This document shows positions 1 to 8,236 of a DNA stretch of 47,398 nucleotides, one piece after another. The translations under genes were made by a program, and so were the position numbers. This DNA comes from a virus. The stretch lies in IMG/VR virus record IMGVR_UViG_3300042387_002109, positions 1-47,398 of that record; one strand, given 5' to 3'. The notes under the pieces were generated by a model. The model was not told the DNA's origin, did no database searches, and was given only the letters and a program-made list of their open reading frames with translations. Positions within the stretch are counted from its first letter, which is position 1; each line of letters opens with the position of its first letter.

Positions 1-540
1 TTTATACTTACTTGTAATTATATTGAGCGTTTGATTGAACCACTTCAATCACGTTGTGAAACTCATCTACTAACACCTCCATCTAAAGGTAATGTTGCAA
101 AACACGTTTGCACTAGTATTTTAGATGCTGAGGGGGTTCAATATGAAATGGCAGATGTAGCAACTATAATTAAGGAATATTATCCTGATGTTCGTTCTAT
201 TATTAAGGTATTACAACAGAATGTTAGAGACGGTAAATTATCTGTAGCCGCTTTAGATGCTAATTGGACTAAACAACTAATTCAAATATTGAATAAACGC
301 GATAAAAATGCCTGGTATCAAGTTCGCCAACTTGTAGCTGATAGTCAAGTAGATGACTTTCAAACCGCTTATCGATATATGTTTGAGCATCTAAATGAAT
401 TTAGCTATGGACACGATGCTGAATTATCAGTTATATTAGATGATTTTATCTGGAGAAGTGGGGTTGTGCCAGATAAAGAAATTAACTTTGCAGCCGCAAT
501 AGCAAAAATATTAGAAACAACTAAAAAACAAGTATTATGA
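1..540 (+). CDS. Clamp-loader ATPase subunit (T4 gp44-like), 5' truncated by window edge
   Basis: The frame is open from base 1, so the gene begins outside the window; 179 C-terminal residues are visible. It opens with FILTCNY, the usual sensor-1 strand of AAA+ clamp loaders. The SRC motif (LQSRCE) follows; it is the arginine-finger motif by which one subunit contacts ATP on its neighbour. The rest is helical (lid and collar), as in T4 gp44. Such a subunit loads the sliding clamp on DNA for phage replication. The next gene overlaps by ATGA, and a gp62-like gene lies about 670 bp downstream, the classic partner. Walker A and B lie upstream and cannot be checked. Confidence 0.85.
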   Translation, partial: FILTCNYIERLIEPLQSRCETHLLTPPSKGNVAKHVCTSILDAEGVQYEMADVATIIKEYYPDVRSIIKVLQQNVRDGKLSVAALDANWTKQLIQILNKRDKNAWYQVRQLVADSQVDDFQTAYRYMFEHLNEFSYGHDAELSVILDDFIWRSGVVPDKEINFAAAIAKILETTKKQVL

Positions 541-725
541 TAACAAAACAAGAACTACTTGAAAATGTAGATAAATACTACAATGAAGCTAAAGAAGTTT
601 ATAATAAAGAAAAAGAAGATTTAATTAAATTATTATCTTCATCTGCTGCTAAAGCAGCTCATTTGTTTGAAATAAAAAGTAAAGAAGAGTGGTTAGAAGA
701 CGAATTAAAAAAGTACAATAACTAA
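537..725 (+). CDS. Small charged helical protein, unknown function
   Basis: A 62-residue ORF whose ATG overlaps the stop of the clamp-loader gene (ATGA), which implies translational coupling. The protein is rich in Lys and Glu and is predicted to be almost wholly helical. I see no catalytic motif, zinc site or membrane segment. Its position between the two clamp-loader genes suggests a replication-associated accessory role, but that is inference from context only. Confidence 0.6.
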   Translation: MITKQELLENVDKYYNEAKEVYNKEKEDLIKLLSSSAAKAAHLFEIKSKEEWLEDELKKYNN

Positions 726-740
726 AAAACAAGTAATATA

Positions 741-980
741 ATGGAACAGCAATTAAACATCAGTTTAGATAAGACTACAGGACTATCATGTGATGAATGT
801 GGTAACGAAATATTTCAAGAAGGAGTAATGCTTAGAAAAGCATCTCGATTCCTAACAGGCACAGCACAGGATGCTATGATCCCAATCCAAGTATTTGCCT
901 GTAGTAAATGCGGTCATGTAAATGAAGAATTCCTCCCATTACAATTAAGATCAAGTAAAGAAGAAAATAATGTTCTTTAA
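741..980 (+). CDS. Zinc-ribbon protein, unknown function
   Basis: A 79-residue protein with two CxxC knuckles (CDEC near residue 17 and CSKC near residue 54), the spacing of a small zinc ribbon. The segment between them is hydrophobic and probably forms the beta hairpins of the fold. It sits between clamp-loader genes, where small zinc proteins of unknown role are common in T4-like phages. It starts 15 bp after the previous stop and its 3' end overlaps the next gene by 11 bp. Confidence 0.7.
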   Translation: MEQQLNISLDKTTGLSCDECGNEIFQEGVMLRKASRFLTGTAQDAMIPIQVFACSKCGHVNEEFLPLQLRSSKEENNVL

Positions 981-1209
981 AAAATATAAAATGCAAATAG
1001 AACAACTTCAACGGGAAAATGAGCATTTAAGAGCTCAAATAGCAGGTCTTGCTTTTAATCTTAAAACAGCAGATGATAAAATTAAGCAATATGATATACA
1101 ATTAGAAAATTTATATAAGAAAAATATGGATTTATCTAATGAAATAAAACACCTCAATATGCTTGCTATGACATCTAACTATAATAAAAACGATTCAAGA
1201 AATTACTAA
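970..1209 (+). CDS. Small coiled-coil protein
   Basis: A 79-residue protein. Residues from about 8 to 65 show heptad-like spacing of Ile, Leu and Met with Lys and Glu between, indicating a long coiled coil and probable oligomer. No enzyme motif is seen. It overlaps the previous gene by 11 bp and its stop abuts the next start, so it is part of the replication-gene transcript. Confidence 0.65.
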   Translation: MFFKKYKMQIEQLQRENEHLRAQIAGLAFNLKTADDKIKQYDIQLENLYKKNMDLSNEIKHLNMLAMTSNYNKNDSRNY

Positions 1210-1580
1210 TGAATATATTTGATCATATTAAGAATATCACAACCAATAAAGGACCCTACTTAGGTGATGAAGGTTGGAATAACTGGATGATCAATCGTTA
1301 TTTAAGTATGGATCCTGATTATTGTGAAGTAGTAAATATAGTACAAAAGAACACTTGGCAGATGAAAGGTGAGTATCTTTACAATCTGTATAAAGATATT
1401 ATCCCTCAACAATACAAGTATCTTAAATATATTAAAGCTAAAAATAAAAAGGAACACAAAGCAGATCAAGTAGAAGCCGTTGCTACTTATTATGAAATAA
1501 GTAAAAGCGAAGCTAAGGAATATATTGATATGCTTCCTAAAGAAGAAATTGAAAACATAATATTACAAATTAATGGGTAA
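1209..1580 (+). CDS. Clamp-loader small subunit (T4 gp62-like)
   Basis: A 123-residue protein resembling the short gp62 proteins of T4-like phages. The N-terminal half has WMINRYLSM followed by a hydrophobic helix, like the segment in which gp62 proteins read roughly 'NR.LS..P'. The C-terminal segment (DQVEAVATYYEISKSEAKEY) resembles the gp62 end in which a helix-turn-helix-like unit precedes the last helix. T4 gp62 itself is longer (187 residues). gp62 binds the gp44 ATPase tetramer to make the clamp loader. Location just after the gp44-like gene supports the call. Assignment is from remembered family patterns, not an alignment. Confidence 0.6.
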   Translation: MNIFDHIKNITTNKGPYLGDEGWNNWMINRYLSMDPDYCEVVNIVQKNTWQMKGEYLYNLYKDIIPQQYKYLKYIKAKNKKEHKADQVEAVATYYEISKSEAKEYIDMLPKEEIENIILQING

Positions 1581-1854
1581 ATATATAGACAGTGCCGAAT
1601 CGTATAGAGATTATTTAATTTATATGGAAAAACAAATAGAAGATACACCTAAACTAGACTCAATTGTCACCTCAGTTATAGATCAATTTACAGCTCGTGC
1701 TAAGATGGGTAAGAAAAAATACGGTGTTGATTTAGACCGTACTGATCTGTCACTAATGGATTGGCTTGAGCACGCTAAGCAAGAACACATGGATGCTATT
1801 TTATATTTGGAAAAAATAAAACAAATAATCATTGGCCAAGAAAAAGCTTTCTGA
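1573..1854 (+). CDS. MazG-like helical nucleotide pyrophosphohydrolase candidate
   Basis: A 93-residue helical protein. Residues 42-80 (RAKMGKKKYGVDLDR, then WLEHAKQEHMDAILYLEKI) fit a family common in phages in which 'KYG..LDR.DLSL.DWL.H..EE..DA..Y' marks an all-alpha, MazG-like fold. In true MazG enzymes acidic residues on two helices bind Mg2+; here E70, H71 and D73 are candidates. If active it would hydrolyse a nucleoside triphosphate, fitting a nucleotide-metabolism role beside replication genes. It overlaps its neighbours by 8 and 23 bp. The fold call is moderate and the substrate unknown. Confidence 0.5.
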   Translation: MGKYIDSAESYRDYLIYMEKQIEDTPKLDSIVTSVIDQFTARAKMGKKKYGVDLDRTDLSLMDWLEHAKQEHMDAILYLEKIKQIIIGQEKAF

Positions 1855-2776
1855 GATCGAATCCAAAATAAAGAATTACCAGTTTCCTGAAATAAATCAC
1901 GCTTTCCAAAGAAGCGTTTCTTATTCTCAGTATTCAATGTGGGTTACTTGCCCTCATAGATGGGCTTTAAAATATATTGAAAATAAAGAACCATACCAAG
2001 CCAGTATCCATACTGTATTTGGAACAGCATTTCATGAAACATTACAATCATACATCACAACAATGTATAATGAAAGTGGAGCTGCAGCTGATAAAATGGA
2101 CCTTGAATCATTATTTCAAGAACGATTTAGAGAAATATATGCTAAAGAATATAAAGCATCAGGTGCTCATTTTACTGATGCTACCGAAATGAGTGAGTTC
2201 TTTGATGATGGTATTGCTATATTAAAGTGGCTTAAATCAAGGCGAAATAAAATATTTACTATTCGCAAGATGAAGCTATTAGGTATAGAATTACCTCTGC
2301 TTCTAAAATTAGCAAACAACATATATTACAAAGCATTTATTGACTTTGCATTATATGATGAAGATTTAAATAAAGTTTATATATATGACATCAAAACGTC
2401 TACGCGTGGATGGAGTGACAACGAAAAAAGAGACGATCAAAAAACTGCTCAAGTCCTACTATACAAAGAGTATTTCGCAAGACAATACGGATGGGACGTT
2501 GAACAAATTGAAGTCGAGTTCTTTATCGTTAAGCGCAAAATCTATGAACAAGCTGAATACCCTATTCCCAGGCTTCAGTCATTCAGACCCGCTAGTGGAA
2601 AAAACAAACGGAAACAAGCAATAGATAACTTTGATATCTTTATTAAAGATTGTTTTGATGAAGTTGGTAAACCACAAATAAAGTCTTACCTTAAAAATGT
2701 AGGTGAGAAATCATGTAAGTGGTGTCCCTATAAAGACAATCAAGAACTTTGCAATAAGGTTGCGTCCTCTATATAA
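1832..2776 (+). CDS. PD-(D/E)XK nuclease, Cas4/RecB-like, with Fe-S cysteines
   Basis: A 314-residue protein of the RecB/Cas4 nuclease superfamily. An N-terminal 'SYSQYSMWVTCPHRW' block gives the first cluster cysteine (about residue 40). 'FGTAFHETL' gives the conserved His. The catalytic core is a D in 'KAFIDFALYDED' and 'YDIKTS' (the D...xIK of motif III). The C-terminal CKWCPYKDNQELC supplies three more cysteines for a probable 4Fe-4S cluster. Such enzymes process DNA ends in replication or recombination. The start is TTG inside the upstream gene. The first ATG (residue 39) would delete the conserved N-terminal block, so TTG is preferred. Confidence 0.8.
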   Translation: MAKKKLSEIESKIKNYQFPEINHAFQRSVSYSQYSMWVTCPHRWALKYIENKEPYQASIHTVFGTAFHETLQSYITTMYNESGAAADKMDLESLFQERFREIYAKEYKASGAHFTDATEMSEFFDDGIAILKWLKSRRNKIFTIRKMKLLGIELPLLLKLANNIYYKAFIDFALYDEDLNKVYIYDIKTSTRGWSDNEKRDDQKTAQVLLYKEYFARQYGWDVEQIEVEFFIVKRKIYEQAEYPIPRLQSFRPASGKNKRKQAIDNFDIFIKDCFDEVGKPQIKSYLKNVGEKSCKWCPYKDNQELCNKVASSI

Positions 2777-2806
2777 ACGTATATATTTATATCAAAATAT
2801 AATATT

Positions 2807-3001
2807 ATGGGAAACAAAATGCAATTAACAAGTGTAAAAGTTCCTGAAGATTTATTTGAGCAATTTAAAATTGCTTGTGTTAAGTACAAATTCAGCGTAC
2901 AAAAATTAACAGAACGCTCTATGTTCTTATACTTAACAAATGAAGACTTTAGAAAAACAATTCACAATCAACTAGACACAGAATTTACTGGAAGTATTTA
3001 A
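2807..3001 (+). CDS. Ribbon-helix-helix-like small DNA-binding protein candidate
   Basis: A 64-residue protein. The N-terminus (LTSVKVPEDLFEQFKIAC) has the pattern of an RHH strand followed by helix 1, and 'FSVQKLTERSMFLYL' could be helix 2. RHH proteins bind operators as dimers, so a transcription-regulator role is possible. A TATATTTA box lies at 2782-2789, 17 bp before the ATG, suggesting its own promoter between the replication genes and the glycosyltransferases. Function is inferred from pattern only. Confidence 0.5.
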   Translation: MGNKMQLTSVKVPEDLFEQFKIACVKYKFSVQKLTERSMFLYLTNEDFRKTIHNQLDTEFTGSI

Positions 3002-3011
3002 AAACAGTTTT

Positions 3012-4472
3012 ATGAAAGAAGGTTATATTCCTAAGGAACAACGTAAAAAAATCTTACTACTTTGCGATGACATTAGAATGACAAGTGGTATTTCTACAAT
3101 GGCGAGAGAAATCGTTATTGGTACCGCTCACCATTATAATTGGGTAAATGTAGGAGGAGCTATTAATCACCCTGATAAAGGCAAACGATTTGATCTAAGT
3201 GGAGATACAAATCAAAATGCTGGTATTGATGATTCTAGCATATCTCTTTACCCAATTGATGGGTATGGCTCCCCAGAATTAATTCGTCAATTAATTCAAT
3301 TAGAACAGCCAGATGCTATTATGTTCTTCACTGATCCAAGATATTGGGTTTGGTTGTTTCAAATGGAACATGAGATTAGAAAAACAATACCTATGATTTA
3401 TCTTAACATATGGGATGATTTACCTTATCCAATGTATAATAAATCATTCTATGAATCATGTGATACATTGTTTGCCATCAGTAAACAAACAGAAAACATC
3501 AATAGATGTGTTTTAGGAGCAGAAATATCAGCTGAAAAAACTATTAAGTACGTTCCTCATGGTATTAATGAAAATATATTCTTTCCGATTGATTCATCTC
3601 ATACTGAATATCTTTCATTACAAGAGTTTAAAAAGCAATTATATGGAAATAAAGAATATGATTTTAATCTCCTATATAATGCAAGAAATATTCGTCGCAA
3701 ATCAGTACCTGATTTGATGCTAGCTTGGAAAATATTTATTGATACCCTACCTGAAGACAAAGCTAAAAAATGTGCTTTAACACTTCATACTCAACCCATA
3801 GATGAGAATGGAACCGATCTATATGCAGTACAGCAGATGTTATTTGGTAATGATTCCAAATACAATATCATTTACTCAAATGGACGCTACCCAGCAAATA
3901 TAATGAATCTACTTTATAATTCAGTTGATGGTGTTGCTCTAGTTTCATCTAATGAAGGTTGGGGATTATCACTTACAGAAGGAATGATGTGTGGTAAACC
4001 AATTATAGCTACCGTAACAGGCGGAATGCAAGATCAAATGCGTTTTGAAGATGAAAATGGTGAATGGATTAAATTTACTCCTGAATTCGGTTCAAATCAT
4101 AGAGGTAAATACAAAAAGCATGGTAAATGGGCATTTCCCGTATTTCCAAGTAATATTAGTTTAATTGGCTCCGTTCCTACACCTTATATATTTGATGATA
4201 GAGCAGACCCACATGGTATCGCTGATCAAATTGAAAAAATGTATGATGTTAAATTAAACAATCCTTCCTATTACGATGAAATTTCAAAAGAAGCCCGCAA
4301 ATGGGTTACATCAGATGAATCAATGCAGTCAGCAAAAAACATGTGTAAGAATGTAATTGACGGTATTGATGAAACATTTGATAAATGGGAACCAAGGTAT
4401 GCTTTTGAATTAATTAAAGTAGAACCACTAGAACAACCAAAACATTTTGTAAAACAAGTTATAGCACAATAA
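3012..4472 (+). CDS. Glycosyltransferase, GT4-like (GT-B fold)
   Basis: A 486-residue protein with GT-B architecture. An N-terminal Rossmann-like half contains KKILLLCDD and GISTMAREI. The C-terminal donor-binding half contains 'SSNEGWGLSLTEGMMCGKP', the E-x7-E type signature of GT4 enzymes, followed by 'IIATVTGG'. GT4 enzymes move a sugar from a nucleotide sugar onto an acceptor. The acceptor could be host surface glycan, phage DNA or a virion protein; nothing here decides. First gene of the long glycan cluster, 1 bp from the next glycosyltransferase gene. Confidence 0.85.
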   Translation: MKEGYIPKEQRKKILLLCDDIRMTSGISTMAREIVIGTAHHYNWVNVGGAINHPDKGKRFDLSGDTNQNAGIDDSSISLYPIDGYGSPELIRQLIQLEQPDAIMFFTDPRYWVWLFQMEHEIRKTIPMIYLNIWDDLPYPMYNKSFYESCDTLFAISKQTENINRCVLGAEISAEKTIKYVPHGINENIFFPIDSSHTEYLSLQEFKKQLYGNKEYDFNLLYNARNIRRKSVPDLMLAWKIFIDTLPEDKAKKCALTLHTQPIDENGTDLYAVQQMLFGNDSKYNIIYSNGRYPANIMNLLYNSVDGVALVSSNEGWGLSLTEGMMCGKPIIATVTGGMQDQMRFEDENGEWIKFTPEFGSNHRGKYKKHGKWAFPVFPSNISLIGSVPTPYIFDDRADPHGIADQIEKMYDVKLNNPSYYDEISKEARKWVTSDESMQSAKNMCKNVIDGIDETFDKWEPRYAFELIKVEPLEQPKHFVKQVIAQ

Positions 4473-4473
4473 T

Positions 4474-5769
4474 ATGAAACCACTAGTTTTTATAAGCTGC
4501 CCAATCGATACATTTTCCGGTTATGGGGCTAGATCAAGAGATATTGCTTTAGCAATTATCAAATCAGAAAAATATGATGTAAAAATACTATCACAACGTT
4601 GGGGAGCTACTCCATTTGGATTTCTCCAACAAAATAACCCCGACCATAAATTAATGCTTGATTGTATCTGGGCTCAACCTCATCTTCCTAAACAACCAGA
4701 TTGCTGGATTCAAATTACAGTACCAAATGAATTTCAGCCTGTAGGTAAGTTTAATATTGGAATGACAGCAGGTATTGAAACTACAATATGTGCTCCTCAG
4801 TGGATTGAAGGAATGAATAGAATGAATCTAAATTTAGTCTCTTCAGAACATGCTAAGAAGGTATTTGAAACTAGTAAATTTGAGGAAAAAAACGAACAAG
4901 GACAAGTACTTCGCTCTATTAAACTAGAAAAACCAGTAGAGGTATTATTTGAAGGAGTAAATACAAACATCTATCAAAGAATAGATGCTGTTAATGAAAG
5001 TGAAGTTTGGAATGTAATAAATGACATTAAAGAAGATTTTAATTATTTATTTGTAGGACATTGGTTACAAGGAGAAATAGGACAAGATAGAAAAGATACA
5101 GGTATGTTAGTTAAAACGTTCCTAGAAACCTTTAAAAATAAAAAACAACGTCCTGGTCTTATCCTTAAAACATCTGCTGGAAATTACTCTATAATGGATA
5201 GAGATAGTATGTTAGAGAAAATTAGGCAAATTGAAGCATCAGTTGATGGTGATTTACCAAATATCTATCTAATTCATGGTGAATTAAGTGATAATGAAGT
5301 AAATGAACTATACAATCATCCTAAAGTAAAAGCACACGTGTCATTTACTAAAGGAGAAGGATATGGTAGACCATTACTTGAAGCATCCATCTCCCAAAAA
5401 CCAGTAATAGCAAGTAACTATAGTGGTCACCTAGATTTTCTAGACCCCGAGATGTCAATTCTATTACCTGGAGAAATAACCCAGATCCATCCTTCAGCAG
5501 TAGTACAAGATATGTTAATTCCTGAAAGTGGTTGGTTTACTGTTAATTATAATAAAGCATCTGAAACTCTTGAAGATGTTTATAAAAATTATAAGAAATA
5601 TGTTGATGGGGCAAAGAGACAAGCATACCGTTCACGTACTGAATTTAGTTTAGAAAAAATGTCCGATAAATTAGTTTCTATTATGGATGAAGAAATCCCT
5701 AAACCGGTACAGCTTAAATTACCTCAATTGAAAAAAATTGAATTACCTAAACTTAAAAAAGTAGACTAA
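4474..5769 (+). CDS. Glycosyltransferase, GT4-like
   Basis: A 431-residue GT-B protein. The N-terminus (ISCPIDTFSGYGARSRDIA) has the glycine-rich acceptor-side loop, and the C-terminal half has 'FTKGEGYGRPLLEAS', the E...E donor-sugar signature, followed by 'QKPVIASNYSGH'. It starts one base after the stop of the preceding glycosyltransferase, so the two are co-translated and may act in sequence. The last 30 residues are a KLPxLKKxELPxLKK repeat, a basic tail that could bind a partner or membrane. Substrate unknown. Confidence 0.85.
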   Translation: MKPLVFISCPIDTFSGYGARSRDIALAIIKSEKYDVKILSQRWGATPFGFLQQNNPDHKLMLDCIWAQPHLPKQPDCWIQITVPNEFQPVGKFNIGMTAGIETTICAPQWIEGMNRMNLNLVSSEHAKKVFETSKFEEKNEQGQVLRSIKLEKPVEVLFEGVNTNIYQRIDAVNESEVWNVINDIKEDFNYLFVGHWLQGEIGQDRKDTGMLVKTFLETFKNKKQRPGLILKTSAGNYSIMDRDSMLEKIRQIEASVDGDLPNIYLIHGELSDNEVNELYNHPKVKAHVSFTKGEGYGRPLLEASISQKPVIASNYSGHLDFLDPEMSILLPGEITQIHPSAVVQDMLIPESGWFTVNYNKASETLEDVYKNYKKYVDGAKRQAYRSRTEFSLEKMSDKLVSIMDEEIPKPVQLKLPQLKKIELPKLKKVD

Positions 5770-6164
5770 TGCAGGAATCACTTATAGTATGTCCTCGATG
5801 TGAAGGAAATGCATGTCATGAAATATCAAATGATAAGCTTACTGTTTGGAGTTGTTTTGGATGTGGTTTTACATCCAACTCAACCCTTACAGAAGATAAA
5901 TTAGAAGAAGTAGAGGTAGTAATTCCTCAACTATATAAAGATATTAAATTTAAAGACGATAAAGGTTATTACTGGTACCCTAATAGCGTAATGCTAGAAG
6001 ATAAATCATTAGTATTTGCTGATGGAAAAACACCAGAAGAATGGAAGTGGGCTGGTGTGCAATCTAAAGATGGTAAAGCTGATATGACAACAGTAAAATA
6101 CTTTGAAGAGAAAGAATTTATGGAAGCTCTAGATTATATAGGCTTCTTTGAAAAACAAAAATAA
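5769..6164 (+). CDS. Zinc-ribbon protein, unknown function
   Basis: A 131-residue protein with an N-terminal zinc ribbon: CPRC at residues 8-11 and CFGC at about residues 29-32. A soluble alpha/beta region rich in Lys and aromatic residues follows. Its start abuts the end of the upstream glycosyltransferase gene and it precedes a GT2 gene. I do not recognise the family beyond the zinc knuckles, so no function is assigned. Confidence 0.65.
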   Translation: MQESLIVCPRCEGNACHEISNDKLTVWSCFGCGFTSNSTLTEDKLEEVEVVIPQLYKDIKFKDDKGYYWYPNSVMLEDKSLVFADGKTPEEWKWAGVQSKDGKADMTTVKYFEEKEFMEALDYIGFFEKQK

Positions 6165-6168
6165 TGTT

Positions 6169-6783
6169 ATGCCTTCAATTAGTTATGCAATTACAGCATG
6201 TAATGAACATGTTGAGTTAGAACGTTTATTAGATCATTTAGAAGACTGGATTAGAGAAGAAGATGAAGTAGTAATTCAATTAGATACTACTGCTACTGAA
6301 GAAGTAAAAGCATTGTGTTTTGATTATATGCGTATTAATTGGAATGTCATTGAGTTTGGATTAAATAAAGACTTCGCATCATTTAAAAATAATCTAAAAA
6401 ATTATTGTACTAAAGATTATATCTTTCAGATAGATGCAGATGAGAATCTTTCTCAAGATTTAATACTTAATCTTCCTGAAATATTAGAACTTAATCCTGA
6501 AATTGAACTATATGCTGTTCCTAGAATTAATACAGTAGAAGGATTAACTCAAGAACATATCCAAAAATGGGGATGGAATGTTAATGAAAATGGATGGGTT
6601 AATTATCCTGATTACCAAACACGTATATTCAAAAATATACCTGAAATAAAATGGATAAATAAAGTTCATGAGCGTTTAGTTGGAGCTAAAACAATAGTTC
6701 CTCTTCCTGAAGGATATGATCTAATCCATCCAAAAACAATTGAAAGGCAAGAAAAACAAAATAATTATTATAATACATTATGA
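6169..6783 (+). CDS. Glycosyltransferase family 2-like protein
   Basis: A 204-residue GT-A type protein. 'SYAITACNEHVELERLL' is the usual N-terminal nucleotide-binding strand and loop of GT2 enzymes, and 'QIDADE' is the DxD metal-binding motif. A C-terminal 'WINKVHERLVG' block is often seen in bacterial GT2 proteins that glycosylate surface polymers. The ATG at 6169 was chosen, 4 bp after the upstream stop; an in-frame TTG at 6148 would lie inside the previous gene. The size is short for GT2, so it is a minimal catalytic domain. Confidence 0.8.
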   Translation: MPSISYAITACNEHVELERLLDHLEDWIREEDEVVIQLDTTATEEVKALCFDYMRINWNVIEFGLNKDFASFKNNLKNYCTKDYIFQIDADENLSQDLILNLPEILELNPEIELYAVPRINTVEGLTQEHIQKWGWNVNENGWVNYPDYQTRIFKNIPEIKWINKVHERLVGAKTIVPLPEGYDLIHPKTIERQEKQNNYYNTL

Positions 6784-7184
6784 GTGAAAGAAAATATCTA
6801 CCAACGTTAAGTGAATTAGTTGATCGTTTAAGTATTGTTCAACTAAAAGAAGTATTCATTGCTGAACATAAAACAGAATATGCTAAAGAAATAGCAGCTA
6901 TAGTACATGACATCCAACTATACTTAGATGAATGTAAAGAACCTGTTACTGCTGAAACAATTAGAGCAATTATAGTTTTATCTCAAATGAATCTACATAT
7001 TTGGCATAATGAATCTAACTACCGTAAAGGAATTAAAGATGGTAACAATCTAGAATTAACCCATGGACTAAACGGTATCCGTAACACATCTAAAAACAAA
7101 ATCCAGGAAGTAATGGGCGGAAGAAAAGATTATAAAATAGACTGTTTAGCTGCTAATTTTAAAGATTGGGAAATTAGTTGGTAA
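6780..7184 (+). CDS. Conserved helical protein of glycan clusters, possibly DUF4254-like
   Basis: A 134-residue helical protein starting with LSELVDRLSIVQLKEVF, with 'MNLHIWHNESNYRKGI' in the middle and 'NGIRNTSKNKI' near the end. The order of a 'LS..LK' helix, a 'N..IWH.E' helix and a final RN-containing helix recalls DUF4254-type proteins found beside glycosyltransferases, but I cannot confirm it. ATGA overlap with the GT2 gene suggests joint expression. No catalytic motif is visible. Confidence 0.55.
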   Translation: MSERKYLPTLSELVDRLSIVQLKEVFIAEHKTEYAKEIAAIVHDIQLYLDECKEPVTAETIRAIIVLSQMNLHIWHNESNYRKGIKDGNNLELTHGLNGIRNTSKNKIQEVMGGRKDYKIDCLAANFKDWEISW

Positions 7185-7194
7185 AAATAAAATT

Positions 7195-7485
7195 ATGAGA
7201 ATATACGTTGATATAGATAATACAATATGTAAAACTGAAGGTAACGATTATATTAATTCTAAGCCTATATTTGAAAATATAGAAAAGATTAATAAATTAT
7301 ACAATGAAGGAAATACAATAATTTATTGGACTGCTAGAGGGGCAATGTCTAAAATAGATTATACTGGCTTAACTTCAAATCAATTAAAGGAATGGGGATG
7401 CCAATTTAATGAACTAAAAATGAATACAAAACCTGCTTACGATTTGTTAATATGTGATAAAACAAAACGAATAGAAGAAATATGA
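7195..7485 (+). CDS. HAD-superfamily phosphatase-like protein (capsule/LPS type)
   Basis: A 96-residue minimal HAD protein. 'IYVDIDNTIC' is HAD motif I (catalytic DxD), 'IIYWTARG' carries the motif II threonine, and 'KPAYDLLICD' near the end corresponds to the motif III/IV region. Small HAD proteins of this kind occur in capsule and LPS loci as sugar-phosphate phosphatases. It overlaps the cytidylyltransferase-like gene by 4 bp. In heptose pathways a phosphatase (GmhB) acts between the kinase and nucleotidyltransferase steps, so this protein is a candidate for that step; this is inference from context. Confidence 0.75.
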   Translation: MRIYVDIDNTICKTEGNDYINSKPIFENIEKINKLYNEGNTIIYWTARGAMSKIDYTGLTSNQLKEWGCQFNELKMNTKPAYDLLICDKTKRIEEI

Positions 7486-7883
7486 AAAAAATATGGGTAA
7501 ATGGTTCATTTGATATTCTTCATATAGGTCATATTAGGTTACTTGAGTATGCTAGTTTATTTGGTAGTATTAGGGTTGGAATCGATACTGACGAACGTAT
7601 CAAGGAAAAAAAAGGACAAGATAGACCATATAATACTTTGGAAGACAGAGTAGAGTTCTTATATTCAATAAAATATATTGATTCTGTTGTTATTTTTAAT
7701 AGTAATGAAGAATTAATTAATAATATTAGAGAATATAATCCTGATATAATGGTTATAGGAGATGATTATAATTATGATTCTATTATAGGCAGAGAATTTA
7801 TTCCTGAAATTAAATTTTTTAAAAAAATACCGGGTAAATCAACAAGTAAAATTTTAAGTTATGGAAAAACCAACAGTTTGTGA
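7482..7883 (+). CDS. Cytidylyltransferase-family protein (HldE C-terminal / TagD-like)
   Basis: A 133-residue nucleotidyltransferase. 'NGSFDILHIGHIRLLEYA' holds the HxGH nucleotide-binding motif, 'RPYNTLEDRVEFL' is the conserved central helix, and 'PGKSTSKIL' near the end matches the 'STS' signature of HldE C-terminal domains. Such enzymes join sugar-1-phosphate or glycerol-3-phosphate to a nucleotide. The phage also has an HldE-like kinase at 18021-18806, so the two halves of a bifunctional HldE appear to be encoded apart. CTP versus ATP use cannot be read from sequence. Confidence 0.85.
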   Translation: MKKIWVNGSFDILHIGHIRLLEYASLFGSIRVGIDTDERIKEKKGQDRPYNTLEDRVEFLYSIKYIDSVVIFNSNEELINNIREYNPDIMVIGDDYNYDSIIGREFIPEIKFFKKIPGKSTSKILSYGKTNSL

Positions 7884-8232
7884 AGGGTGTAAAGTACCTA
7901 AAGGATGGGGTGAAGAATTAATTATTGAAAATAATAATAAATACTGTGGTAAATTACTAATATTCAAAGCAGGCTGCAAATTCAGTATGCATTATCATAT
8001 GATTAAAGATGAAACCTGGTATGTTGATAAAGGAGAATTCACTTATAAATGGATTGACACGGAAACAGCAGATCTAATAGAACAACATCTCAAACCAGGA
8101 GATATAGTAAGACAAAGACCAGGACAACCCCATCAATTGATCGCATTAACCGACGGAGTTGTGTTTGAAATCTCAACACAACATTTTGATTCTGATTCAT
8201 ATCGTGTTTGGAAAGGAGATTCTCAAAAATAA
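7861..8232 (+). CDS. Cupin-domain protein (sugar-phosphate isomerase-like)
   Basis: A 123-residue single cupin. 'SMHYHMIKDETWYVDKGEF' matches cupin motif 1 (HxH...E...G) and 'PGQPHQLIAL' is motif 2 with the third metal His. Such cupins resemble the mannose-6-phosphate isomerase C-terminal domain and are frequent in polysaccharide loci as isomerases or epimerases. Met1 lies within the preceding gene (23 bp overlap). Residues EKPTVCEGCKV suggest an extra Cys pair at the N-terminus. The substrate is not identifiable. Confidence 0.75.
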   Translation: MEKPTVCEGCKVPKGWGEELIIENNNKYCGKLLIFKAGCKFSMHYHMIKDETWYVDKGEFTYKWIDTETADLIEQHLKPGDIVRQRPGQPHQLIALTDGVVFEISTQHFDSDSYRVWKGDSQK

Positions 8233-8236
8233 TAAT

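Noticed and set aside
7482-7883. Cytidylyltransferase as a tRNA synthetase fragment because of its HIGH motif
   Set aside because: The 133-residue length, central LEDRVEFL helix and STSKIL end fit HldE/TagD-type nucleotidyltransferases; no synthetase domains follow.
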